Assembly (NCBI GenBank): GCA_945885485.1
Contig: CAMCYT010000164.1
Location: 1-5,948 of the forward strand
Length of the DNA: 5,948 nucleotides
Reading direction: 5' to 3'
DNA from: Prosthecobacter debontii
Lineage (GTDB): Bacteria > Verrucomicrobiota > Verrucomicrobiia > Verrucomicrobiales > Akkermansiaceae
The position numbers were made by a program, and so were the translations under genes. Positions 1-5,948 of the stretch are shown piece after piece. Positions within the stretch are counted from its first letter, which is position 1; each line of letters starts with the position of its first letter. The notes under the pieces were generated by a model, which did not search any database, was not told where the DNA came from, and was given only the letters and a program-made list of their open reading frames with translations.

Positions 1-42
1 GAAATATAGTTAACTTTAGTTAAATTTTAATTGTCATAAAGG

Positions 43-1086
43 ATGAATCCTGCAAGATCCGGCTTAATGAAGATGAAATCACAATTTGCATCGCTCTTGG
101 TCGTTCTACTTGCCAGCTCGCCTCTTCTATCCGCAGGCGAAATCGAGCGACTCCGCACTCTTGTCGCCGAACAAGAAATGCAGATTCAGCAACTAGAATT
201 GAAGGTATCCCAACTAGCGAATTCACCGGCACCCTTACCTGTGGCAGTAGCCGTGCCTGAACCAACACTTAAATCTACACCCGCCTCAGCAAGTGCACCC
301 AATATCAAATCAGAGAATGGATTAGTCCCCACCGCGGAAACCTGCCCAGAACCTGCTACTACTGAAAACCCTAAAACATACATTGTCCAAGCTGGTGACA
401 ACATGGTTTCCATCGCTCGCAAACACGGAACAACATCTGCCATCCTGAACGAACTCAACGGTCTTAAAAAAGATGCCATCATCCGCTCGGGTCAGAAGTT
501 GAAACTTCCTCCTTCTACAGCCATCGCGGCAACCCAAAATGAGCCAGCTCCCACTACGATTACCGAAGTAAAGCCAGTTGCTACAGAAACCATAGCCACC
601 ACACAATCCACCGCATCAGAACCCACTCCTGCCCCAGATGCACCTTCATCCAGCAACGTCAAGCACACCGTAGTTGACAAAGAAACCTTCTACAGCATCG
701 CGAAAAAACACAACGTGACGATCAATGCGCTTATCAAAGAAAATCCAAGCATCAATGCCAACGCCATTCGTGTCGGTCAGATTGTCCAGATCCCAGGAAA
801 ATCAAAAACGACCGATCTAACATCTACCTCCACACCCACGCCTGAACAAAGTCATAGCCCCTCCAACCAACGTAACATCCCCATTTCCAATCAACCGAAT
901 GGCACTGTCAACGAATCCCGCGCAGTCGATAAACCAATTAAAATTACCAAAGAAATCAGCTACATTGACTTCGCTAAAAAATACAACACCACCCCCGCGC
1001 GCCTTGATCAACTCAACGGCCTCCACCTCGATCCAACCACTATTTTAGCTCAAGGCTCAGAGCTCTACATTCCGGAGCAACCGTAA
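43..1086 (+). CDS. Secreted triple-LysM peptidoglycan-binding protein
   Basis: This 347-residue protein probably binds peptidoglycan outside the cytoplasm. Residues 9-31 look like a signal peptide: a basic start (MKMK), a hydrophobic core (FASLLVVLLASSPLL), then a likely cleavage after Ser-Ala. Residues 33-59 form a short heptad-like, probably coiled-coil, segment. Three LysM modules follow at about 111-156 (YIVQAGDNMVSIARKHGTT...), 207-251 (HTVVDKETFYSIAKKHNVT...) and 300-344 (ITKEISYIDFAKKYNTTPA...). The third is the most diverged and lacks the usual GD. Linkers of about 50 residues rich in Pro, Thr, Ser and Ala separate them. No catalytic domain (peptidase, amidase, lytic transglycosylase) is visible, so it is more likely a structural or targeting protein than an enzyme. 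The start is uncertain. ATG 43 has AAAGG directly abutting it, with no spacing. ATG 67 or 73 would begin exactly at the basic n-region of the signal peptide and gives a more classical leader. Confidence 0.88.
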   Translation: MNPARSGLMKMKSQFASLLVVLLASSPLLSAGEIERLRTLVAEQEMQIQQLELKVSQLANSPAPLPVAVAVPEPTLKSTPASASAPNIKSENGLVPTAETCPEPATTENPKTYIVQAGDNMVSIARKHGTTSAILNELNGLKKDAIIRSGQKLKLPPSTAIAATQNEPAPTTITEVKPVATETIATTQSTASEPTPAPDAPSSSNVKHTVVDKETFYSIAKKHNVTINALIKENPSINANAIRVGQIVQIPGKSKTTDLTSTSTPTPEQSHSPSNQRNIPISNQPNGTVNESRAVDKPIKITKEISYIDFAKKYNTTPARLDQLNGLHLDPTTILAQGSELYIPEQP

Positions 1087-1114
1087 ATATATATTAACAA
1101 AGCTAATCAATTTT

Positions 1115-1151
1115 AAATCCGTTAGAGATATTCCTCTGACGGATTTTTTTT
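1115..1151 (+). terminator. Intrinsic terminator after the LysM gene
   Basis: AAATCCGT (1115-1122) pairs perfectly with ACGGATTT (1139-1146). A T·G wobble and AGAG/CTCT extend the stem to 13 pairs, closing a 6-nt loop (1128-1133). A run of eight T (1144-1151) follows on the + strand. It lies 28 bp after the LysM stop codon. It also sits between two convergent genes, but the minus-strand side is followed by a mixed A/T stretch rather than a clean T run, so it should work mainly for the + strand transcript. Confidence 0.9.
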
Positions 1152-1159
1152 GAAAGAAT

Positions 1160-1531
1160 TCAATGTATAGGTCGGAAAAGCACAAAAGGAGAAATCACCA
1201 AGGCTTCAAACTCTATTCCGCTGCTCTGCCACTGCTCCGCATGCAAATCACCAATCTTCACTAAATCCCCTGCTTTCAACCAACCCTCCACCTTGTCCGC
1301 TTCATTTTCCGAAAACGCATGACCCACCTCAACAAGTGTCAGTTGAGAATCCACAAAAAAGAGCGATCCAGATAAATAATGCGGAGCCAAATATTTCCAA
1401 TCCACCGTTCCCGTATATTTCTCAAGCTTCTCTTCCGTGCTTGATGTATCCCCTCCTATCATCGCATACCGCAACGGCTCTCGTCTATTCGATTCATCTG
1501 AAACCATCTCCACGAAGTATTTCTTTCTCAT
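1160..1531 (-). CDS. DUF2288 family protein
   Basis: This small cytoplasmic-looking protein of 123 residues has no signal peptide or membrane segment. Residues about 31-121 fit the pattern I know for DUF2288. There is an early [KL..yt..vdWkyL] segment, then SGSLFFVDSQLTLVEVGHAFSEN, then V..WLKAGDLVKI, and a closing hydrophobic block with ALVISPFVLF near the C terminus. The family has no established function. Family members are usually about 100 residues, so the first 23-30 residues here may be non-coding; an in-frame ATG at 1462 would give a 100-residue protein. Upstream of ATG 1531 a GAGG lies 12 nt away (long), and no start has a convincing ribosome site. The gene is convergent with the LysM gene and divergent from rapA. 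The family call rests on recalled family pattern, not on a search. Confidence 0.8.
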   Translation of the reverse strand: MRKKYFVEMVSDESNRREPLRYAMIGGDTSSTEEKLEKYTGTVDWKYLAPHYLSGSLFFVDSQLTLVEVGHAFSENEADKVEGWLKAGDLVKIGDLHAEQWQSSGIEFEALVISPFVLFRPIH

Positions 1532-1588
1532 TCAAAAATCAAACCTCAACAATCATCAATCGGAAATCAATCCAACTTTCTCTCCTCC
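1532..1588. promoter_or_regulatory. Divergent intergenic region between the DUF2288 gene and rapA
   Basis: If the long DUF2288 start is used, these 57 bp must hold the start signals for both genes; with the shorter start (1462) the gap is 127 bp. I see no clear -35/-10 pair for either direction. Two direct copies of ATCAATC (1555-1561 and 1566-1572) are spaced 11 bp apart, about one helical turn, and could be a protein-binding site. The stretch just before the rapA ATG is pyrimidine-rich (CTTTCTCTCCTCC) and has no Shine-Dalgarno sequence. Confidence 0.35.
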
Positions 1589-4288
1589 ATGCTCCCCGGC
1601 CAACGCTATATCTCCACCTCTGAACCCAACCTCGGCCTCGGCCATGTCCTCTCCGAAGAAAATGGTTTGATCGAAATCTGTTTTCCCACCGCCGAAGACA
1701 CCCGCACCTATGCCATAGAAACCGCGCCTCTGGTCCGCGTCCGCTTTGCCCCTGGCGATGAAGTTTCGGATCATGAAAAAAGCCACCTGACCGTCGAATC
1801 CGTCACCGAAGATGACGGACTTATCACTTATCACGGTCAGGGAAAATCCATACACGAATCCGACTTACTCGATTCCCTAACCTTTATCCGACCCGAGAAA
1901 CGCCTGCTCGCCGGACTCACCGATCATCCCAAAGATTTCGACCAACGCCTCGAAGCCCTACGCTGGAATACCGTCATCCGCCGATCCGCCGCTCGTGGTT
2001 ACACCGGTGCACGCATCGACCTCATTCCTCACCAACTTTCCATTGTCGCAGAAGCTGCCAACCGCCTCTTCCCCCGCGTTCTCCTCGCTGATGAAGTCGG
2101 GCTAGGAAAAACCATCGAAGCCTGCCTGATCATGCATAGACTCCACCTAACAGGTCGCGCCAATCGCATTTTGATTCTCGTTCCCGAACCTCTCGTCCAC
2201 CAATGGTTCGTCGAACTCCTGCGTCGCTTCAACCTGCTCTTTGCCATCTTCGATGAAGAACGCTGCCAATCGATCTGCGCCCACGATGAAGCCGCAAACC
2301 CATTTTCCGACTCCCAACTCATTCTCTGCCCAACCGGATTTCTATCAGAAAACCCAACTCGTGCCGAGCAAGCACGCGCTGCCGGATTCGACCTACTCAT
2401 CGTCGATGAAGCCCATCACCTCGAATGGTCAGTTGAAGAAGCATCGCCCGCTTACCTCGCCATCGAGAGCCTCGCCAAAGAAATCCCCTCGCTATTACTT
2501 CTCACCGCAACACCACAACAACTTGGCGCCGAAGGTCATTTTGCACGACTCCGCTTACTAGATCCTGCCCGCTATTCCAGTCTGGAAGCATTTCTCACCG
2601 AAACCGAATCCTACGCCCCGCTGGCCACCACCGTCGAACAACTCAGCCAAGGAAGCATTCCTGCGAACATTTCTGATTTCACCCGCGGCTCAACAAGTGC
2701 AGAAAAATACCTTCTTGCCCTAAAGCAAGGCGATGAAAGCGCACGCCAGTCCCTTATCTCCGAACTCATCGACTCCTTCGGAACAGGACGCGTCCTGTTC
2801 CGTAACACTCGCGAACGCCTCACCGGCTTCCCAAAACGCATTCCCTTACTGCATCCGTTAGAAAAAGAAACCTCTCCATACTCCTGGCTTGCCAATCTTC
2901 TTCGAGAGCTTCCTGCAACCGAAAAAATCCTACTAATCACCAACTCACCAGAAGCCGCCATCACAGTTCAGGAAAAACTCCTCAAAGAAATCCATGTCGA
3001 TACCGCACTCTTTCACGAAGACCTCTCCATGCTCCAACGTGACCGAAACGCCGCCTACTTCCAAGAAACCGAAGGCGCTCGCATCCTGATCTGTTCGGAA
3101 ATTGGATCTGAAGGTCGAAATTTTCAATTCGCACGACATCTCGTCCTCTTTGGACTTCCACGCGATCCCGAGGTTCTCGAACAACGCATCGGTCGGCTAG
3201 ACCGCATCGGCCAAACCGGTGACATACACATCCACATTCCCTACGGAAAAGACAGCCGCTCCGAACTCCAGGCGAGATGGCTCCACGAAGCGCTCGATGT
3301 ATTTTCAGAACCACTCAAAGGAGCAACCACACTCGCCACCACTTTGTTACCGGAACTCGATGCGCTCGCCGATGCCACCTACGAATCCAAGCCGTTCCAG
3401 AATTTCATGAAACGCTCCGCAACATTCAAAGCGGAAGTCACCCATCAACTCAGCACCGGTCACGATCTCCTGTTAGAACTCGGCGCTCCACCCGCGTCGC
3501 AATCCGCCGAACTCCTCCAAGCCATCGAAACCGCCGACGAAGACGCACGCTTCGAACGCTTTACCCTCCGGCTCTTCGATTTCCTCGGTCTCGATGTTTC
3601 CGATCTCTCAGCGCGCGCTTTCCTTTTCAAACACGGCCACCGCCATTCTGAAGCCTTTTCCGATATCGGCGATGACGGGCTCTCTGTCACCTTTGATCGT
3701 ACCACCGCCCTATCCCGCGAAGACCTCTCCTTTCTCACCTTCGATCATCCGCTATTCCGCGACGCGCTCAGCCAGTTACTCGATGGAAACTCCGGCAATG
3801 CCGCCTTCGCCAAACTTCCCAGCGCCAAAGGAAAAAGTATTTTGTTAGAATGCGCCTTCGTCCTCGAAGTCATCGCCCCATCCCGCCTTCATCTCGATCG
3901 TTTTCTTCCCCCCACCCTCCTGCGCGTTATCGTCGATCACACTGGGAAAGCCCAAACCAAAGCCCCGCCTGCGCAACTCCTCCAACCCAGCGACCCACGC
4001 CGCATCGTCGCTCAGGAATCGTTTAAAACCCAACTCTTCCCCACGATGATGAAAGCCGCAAAAGACGTCGCTACCCGCGCTAGCAGCAAACCCATCGAGG
4101 CTGCCACCGAACTCGCCAAGCAAACTTTGGAATCCCAAATCACACGCCTGAAAAACCTTTCAGCCCGTAACCCAAACATCTCAAAAGCCGAAATCGCATC
4201 TCTCAAAGCCACCCTGAAAGAAACCACCGAGTCCCTCGCCCAAGCCCGCATCCGCCTCGATTCGCTCAGGCTGATTTATTGTGGGTGA
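1589..4288 (+). CDS. rapA: RNA polymerase-associated SWI2/SNF2 ATPase RapA (HepA)
   Basis: RapA binds RNA polymerase and uses ATP hydrolysis to help release stalled or post-termination polymerase for reuse. The 899 residues match E. coli RapA, as I recall it, nearly end to end. Residues 1-102 are the N-terminal Tudor-like part (GQRYIST...LGLG, LVRVRFAPGDEV, DGLITYHG). The first ATPase lobe has LIPHQL (145-150), Walker A LLADEVGLGKTIEA (165-178, K174), LILVPE (195-200), Walker B DEAH (273-276) and LTATP (305-309). The second lobe has VLFRNTR (402-408), FHEDLSMLQRDR (475-486), ICSEIGSEGRNFQFA (501-515) and EQRIGRLDRIGQ (531-542). The RapA-specific C-terminal domain includes DDGLSVTFDR (695-704), LHLDRFLPPT (767-776), ARNPNIS (859-865) and the closing LDSLRLI. 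All ATPase residues look intact. It is about 70 residues shorter than the E. coli protein, with about 45 of these missing between GFPKR (413-417) and FHE (475). The start is supported by alignment of MLPGQRYIS with the family N terminus, although no ribosome site is visible. Confidence 0.96.
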   Translation: MLPGQRYISTSEPNLGLGHVLSEENGLIEICFPTAEDTRTYAIETAPLVRVRFAPGDEVSDHEKSHLTVESVTEDDGLITYHGQGKSIHESDLLDSLTFIRPEKRLLAGLTDHPKDFDQRLEALRWNTVIRRSAARGYTGARIDLIPHQLSIVAEAANRLFPRVLLADEVGLGKTIEACLIMHRLHLTGRANRILILVPEPLVHQWFVELLRRFNLLFAIFDEERCQSICAHDEAANPFSDSQLILCPTGFLSENPTRAEQARAAGFDLLIVDEAHHLEWSVEEASPAYLAIESLAKEIPSLLLLTATPQQLGAEGHFARLRLLDPARYSSLEAFLTETESYAPLATTVEQLSQGSIPANISDFTRGSTSAEKYLLALKQGDESARQSLISELIDSFGTGRVLFRNTRERLTGFPKRIPLLHPLEKETSPYSWLANLLRELPATEKILLITNSPEAAITVQEKLLKEIHVDTALFHEDLSMLQRDRNAAYFQETEGARILICSEIGSEGRNFQFARHLVLFGLPRDPEVLEQRIGRLDRIGQTGDIHIHIPYGKDSRSELQARWLHEALDVFSEPLKGATTLATTLLPELDALADATYESKPFQNFMKRSATFKAEVTHQLSTGHDLLLELGAPPASQSAELLQAIETADEDARFERFTLRLFDFLGLDVSDLSARAFLFKHGHRHSEAFSDIGDDGLSVTFDRTTALSREDLSFLTFDHPLFRDALSQLLDGNSGNAAFAKLPSAKGKSILLECAFVLEVIAPSRLHLDRFLPPTLLRVIVDHTGKAQTKAPPAQLLQPSDPRRIVAQESFKTQLFPTMMKAAKDVATRASSKPIEAATELAKQTLESQITRLKNLSARNPNISKAEIASLKATLKETTESLAQARIRLDSLRLIYCG

Positions 4289-4382
4289 AGCGCGTACACG
4301 ATCTCGCAACTTTCGGTAACTTCGCATCATTTTTCCAACAGCGCTCTTGCGAACTCGCTTCCGAAGCATAAGCCTAACCTCA

Positions 4383-5492
4383 GTGAGTGATTCTGTAATT
4401 CCCATTTCTCCACCCCGCGCATGGGTTGAGATCCATACCCAAAACCTGCGGCACAATCTGGAAGTCGCTCGTGAGATATCTTGCTGCGAACTCATGGCGG
4501 TCGTCAAAGCTGGCGCATACGGCCACGGCCTGGAAACCATCTCGCGTGTCTTAGAATCTTGTGACATCGCTTTTCTAGGAGTCGCAAACATCGGCGAAGC
4601 CCGCCGCATTCGCAACGCCGGCGTCCAAACTCCCATTTACCTGCTAGGTGCCACATGGGAACAGGAACGTGAGGAAATCGTCGCACGCGGCATCACTCCC
4701 TGTATTTCCACCCTTGTTGAGGCCAAATCCTTTCACGACATCGCCAAACGCCGCGGCGTCCGCCTTGTCGTGCATCTGGCGGTCGATACTGGAATGGGCC
4801 GCGGTGGCTTTCTCCCTCAAGAGCTAGCCGCAAATCTCATCGAAATCCATAAGCTCGATGCCTTGGAAATCGAAGGCATCGCCTCCCACCTTTCCTCATC
4901 CGATGAGGACGAAGCATTTACCCTTGAGCAGATCGCCAACTTCAACCGCATCGTCGAAGATCTGGGTGGTCCGGAGAAATTCAAATGGCGGCACCTTTCC
5001 AACAGCGGTGGGATCCTCGGTTACACGGATCATTACTGCAACCTTGTCCGACCCGGGTTGATGATTTACGGCATCTCACCCATCTCTGGGTTTCAGGAAA
5101 AACTGCGCACGGTCATGTCGCTGAAATCCCGCGTCACGCTAGCCCGCACCGTCCCCGCCGGCCACAGCATTTCCTACGGACGCACTTACGTCACCACACA
5201 ACCCACTCGCATCGCCACTATCGGCATCGGATACGGCGATGGCTATCCGCGCCACGTCTCTGGTAAGAATGCCGAAGTATGGATCCGCGGAAAGCGTCAT
5301 CCCATCATCGGCCGCGTCACCATGGATCAAATCATCGTCCGCTTGCCCGATGACTCCGATGTCGAATGCGGAGATGAGGTCGAACTCTTCGGCGCGAATA
5401 TTTCCGCAAACGAAGTCGCACAACTTGCCGATACCATCGTGTGGGAATTGTTCACGGGTATCACGCCACGCGTGGAACGACTTTATATCTGA
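4383..5492 (+). CDS. alr: Alanine racemase (PLP-dependent)
   Basis: Alr interconverts L- and D-alanine in the cytoplasm and supplies D-Ala for peptidoglycan. Numbered from the GTG at 4383 (369 residues), the N terminus has RAWVEIHTQNLRHNL (12-26). The PLP Lys is K42 in AVVKAGAYGHG, where the family usually has Asn or Asp in place of the Gly. VDTGMGRGGF spans 134-143, HLSNSGG 204-210 and VRPGLMIYG 222-230. The catalytic Tyr is Y265 in SISYGRTY. GIGYGDGYPR (281-290), GRVTMDQ (310-316) and the closing TPRVERLYI complete the fold. Both catalytic residues, Lys and Tyr, are present. The position two before the DTGM motif, often a carbamylated Lys, is Ala133 here. Start choice: GTG 4383 gives the short leader typical of the family, while TTG 4347 would add 12 residues. 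Neither has a clear Shine-Dalgarno sequence. It lies 94 bp after rapA on the same strand with no terminator visible between, so co-transcription is possible. Confidence 0.95.
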   Translation: MSDSVIPISPPRAWVEIHTQNLRHNLEVAREISCCELMAVVKAGAYGHGLETISRVLESCDIAFLGVANIGEARRIRNAGVQTPIYLLGATWEQEREEIVARGITPCISTLVEAKSFHDIAKRRGVRLVVHLAVDTGMGRGGFLPQELAANLIEIHKLDALEIEGIASHLSSSDEDEAFTLEQIANFNRIVEDLGGPEKFKWRHLSNSGGILGYTDHYCNLVRPGLMIYGISPISGFQEKLRTVMSLKSRVTLARTVPAGHSISYGRTYVTTQPTRIATIGIGYGDGYPRHVSGKNAEVWIRGKRHPIIGRVTMDQIIVRLPDDSDVECGDEVELFGANISANEVAQLADTIVWELFTGITPRVERLYI

Positions 5493-5510
5493 AATTCGCA
5501 GCTAAGCACT

Positions 5511-5535
5511 AGATCTTTGGGATTAAGATTTTTTT
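5511..5535 (+). terminator. Weak candidate terminator after alr
   Basis: ATCTT (5513-5517) pairs with AAGAT (5525-5529). A G·T and an A-T pair extend it to about 7 pairs around a 7-nt loop, and a T run reaches position 5535. It lies 18 bp after the alr stop. The stem is short and AT-rich, and the right arm overlaps the first copy of the downstream repeat, so this is only a candidate. Confidence 0.4.
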
Positions 5536-5643
5536 ACAGAAGGTAACGAAGAGAACGAAGGATGTGCCAACCCATCATTCTCAAATCACCTGCCAAAGAA
5601 TCGTAAAATTAAAACCAAGTCGCAGTGCTTCAGCCCCTCCGTT
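5521..5643 (+). repeat. Intergenic repeat, direct copy 1
   Basis: This is the first of two diverged direct copies of a unit of about 115 bp. It begins with a GATTAAGA-like segment and a purine-rich block (ACAGAAGGTAACGAAG, then a 9-bp insertion repeating AACGAAG relative to copy 2). A 28-bp stretch at 5575-5602 is identical to 5880-5907. The end, AGCCCCTCCGTT (5632-5643), differs by one base from 5935-5946 in copy 2. Over 5556-5602 against 5861-5907 I count 5 mismatches in 47 bp. No open reading frame in it looks real. Confidence 0.88.
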
Positions 5644-5707
5644 TTCTCTGTTACCTCCTGTTCAAATTCTTCTGATTTAAGAGTTTTAAACAGGAGCAAA
5701 CGGAGGG
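5635..5707. repeat. Long imperfect hairpin made of inverted repeat copies
   Basis: Three nested perfect or near-perfect arms can be read. CCCTCCGTTT (5635-5644) pairs with AAACGGAGGG (5698-5707). CTCCTGTT (5655-5662) pairs with AACAGGAG (5689-5696). AAATTCTT (5664-5671) pairs with AAGAGTTT (5679-5686, one wobble pair). A 7-nt loop (5672-5678) closes it, and a 10-nt bulge (5645-5654) sits opposite a single C (5697). That makes about 26 pairs. The left arm, read in reverse complement, resembles the purine-rich block of copy 1 (6 differences in 27 bp). The right arm belongs to a 37-bp segment (5674-5710) that resembles 5834-5870 of copy 2 (about 7 differences). It could act as a REP-like palindrome, a transcript end or a structured RNA; which of these is not shown by the sequence. 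Confidence 0.8.
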
Positions 5708-5790
5708 TGTCAATTGGAGGGATCTGCGAGCTGTTTATTGACCACCTGGTAGAAGCTTCAAATTCAATTCTGCTCCCTAACTCATTCATG

Positions 5791-5817
5791 ATCTGCGTCC
5801 ATCCGCCTCCATCTGCG
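5791..5817 (+). repeat. Short 10-bp tandem repeat
   Basis: Two full units and a partial third follow each other: ATCTGCGTCC, ATCCGCCTCC, ATCTGCG. The second unit has two changes. A related GATCTGCGAG occurs at 5721-5730. I recall strings of this kind in intergenic DNA of several environmental bacteria, but no function is visible here. Confidence 0.65.
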
Positions 5818-5833
5818 CTTATTATCCAATCTA

Positions 5834-5946
5834 GATTTAAGAGTTACAAACAGAAGGCAACGAAGGATGTTCGAGCACCTCATTCTCAAATCACCTGCCA
5901 AAGAATCAAAAAAACAAAGCTAAGTTGTGCGCGAAGCCCCTGCGTT
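5834..5946 (+). repeat. Intergenic repeat, direct copy 2
   Basis: This second direct copy of the unit sits about 305 bp after copy 1. It starts with GATTTAAGAGTTAC (5834-5847), continues with ACAGAAGGCAACGAAGG (5850-5866) without the 9-bp insertion of copy 1, contains the identical 28-bp stretch at 5880-5907 and ends with AGCCCCTGCGTT (5935-5946). It reaches within 2 bp of the window edge, so it may continue beyond it. Confidence 0.85.
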
Positions 5947-5948
5947 GA

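Larger units (their letters stand above)
5493..5948. other. 456-bp gene-free, repeat-bearing intergenic region
   Basis: No coding sequence is convincing here. The only open frame of note (5586-5789, minus) runs through the repeats and the hairpin, and its product contains EQEVTEKTEG, the direct translation of the repeated purine-rich block. The region holds two direct repeat copies, the hairpin, the tandem 10-mers and the weak terminator after alr. The part at about 5711-5790 has no structure I can name. Confidence 0.75.

Noticed and set aside
1336..1670. Two overlapping + strand open frames opposite the DUF2288 gene and the rapA start
   Set aside because: They are antisense or out-of-frame to better supported genes and have no recognisable domain.
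3277..3651. A 124-codon + strand frame inside rapA, very rich in Arg, Pro, Thr and His
   Set aside because: It is an out-of-frame shadow of rapA; the composition reflects the C-rich codon use of the real frame.
4289..4382. Possible terminator or promoter between rapA and alr
   Set aside because: Only a small GCTT/AAGC palindrome (4359-4369 area) and a distant AGCGC/GCGCT pair are seen, with no T run and no recognisable -35/-10 pair.
4181..4636. A 151-codon minus-strand open frame across the rapA-alr junction
   Set aside because: It is antisense to two clear genes, has Arg-rich shadow composition and resembles no family.
5586..5789. A 67-codon minus-strand open frame after alr
   Set aside because: It reads through the inverted repeat and copy 1; its EQEVTEKTEG segment is the translation of the repeat motif. 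No ribosome site or family resemblance is visible.
5521..5948. CRISPR array
   Set aside because: There are only two full copies, about 305 bp apart and diverged, without regular short spacers and without cas genes in view.
5493..5948. Transfer RNA or other standard RNA gene in the 3' region
   Set aside because: No cloverleaf, T-loop consensus or other familiar RNA motif was found; the pairing seen is explained by inverted repeat copies.

Overview
This 5.9-kb chromosomal window has a moderate, slightly C-rich base composition. It suggests a member of the Verrucomicrobiota, probably of the Opitutales/Puniceicoccaceae kind. That placement is inferred from three things: weak or absent Shine-Dalgarno sequences; a family of purine-rich intergenic repeats of a kind I associate from memory with those genomes; and the gene mix. 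None of it is proven by a marker gene.

Layout. Positions 43-1086 (+) encode a secreted or periplasmic protein with a signal peptide, a short coiled coil and three LysM modules joined by long Pro/Thr/Ser-rich linkers. A strong intrinsic terminator follows at 1115-1151. Positions 1160-1531 (-) encode a small DUF2288-type protein, convergent with the LysM gene. A 57-bp gap (1532-1588) separates it from the divergent gene at 1589-4288 (+). That gene is a clear full-length RapA/HepA homologue, the SWI2/SNF2-type ATPase that recycles RNA polymerase. About 95 bp later, on the same strand, comes alr, the PLP-dependent alanine racemase (about 4383-5492; a longer TTG start at 4347 is possible). A weak terminator candidate follows at 5511-5535.

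The last 456 bp (5493-5948) contain no convincing gene. They hold two diverged direct copies of a unit of about 115 bp (5521-5643 and 5834-5946). Between them lies a long imperfect hairpin (5635-5707) built from two inverted copies of the unit's purine-rich end, and a short 10-bp tandem repeat (5791-5817).

Functionally, alr supplies D-alanine for peptidoglycan and the LysM protein probably binds peptidoglycan, so two of the four genes concern the cell wall. RapA serves transcription and the DUF2288 protein is unassigned. I see no defence system, mobile element with a transposase, or RNA gene. The least ordinary parts are the structured repeat array after alr, a RapA about 45 residues shorter than the E. 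coli protein within the helicase core, and an alanine racemase with Ala at the position usually held by a carbamylated Lys.
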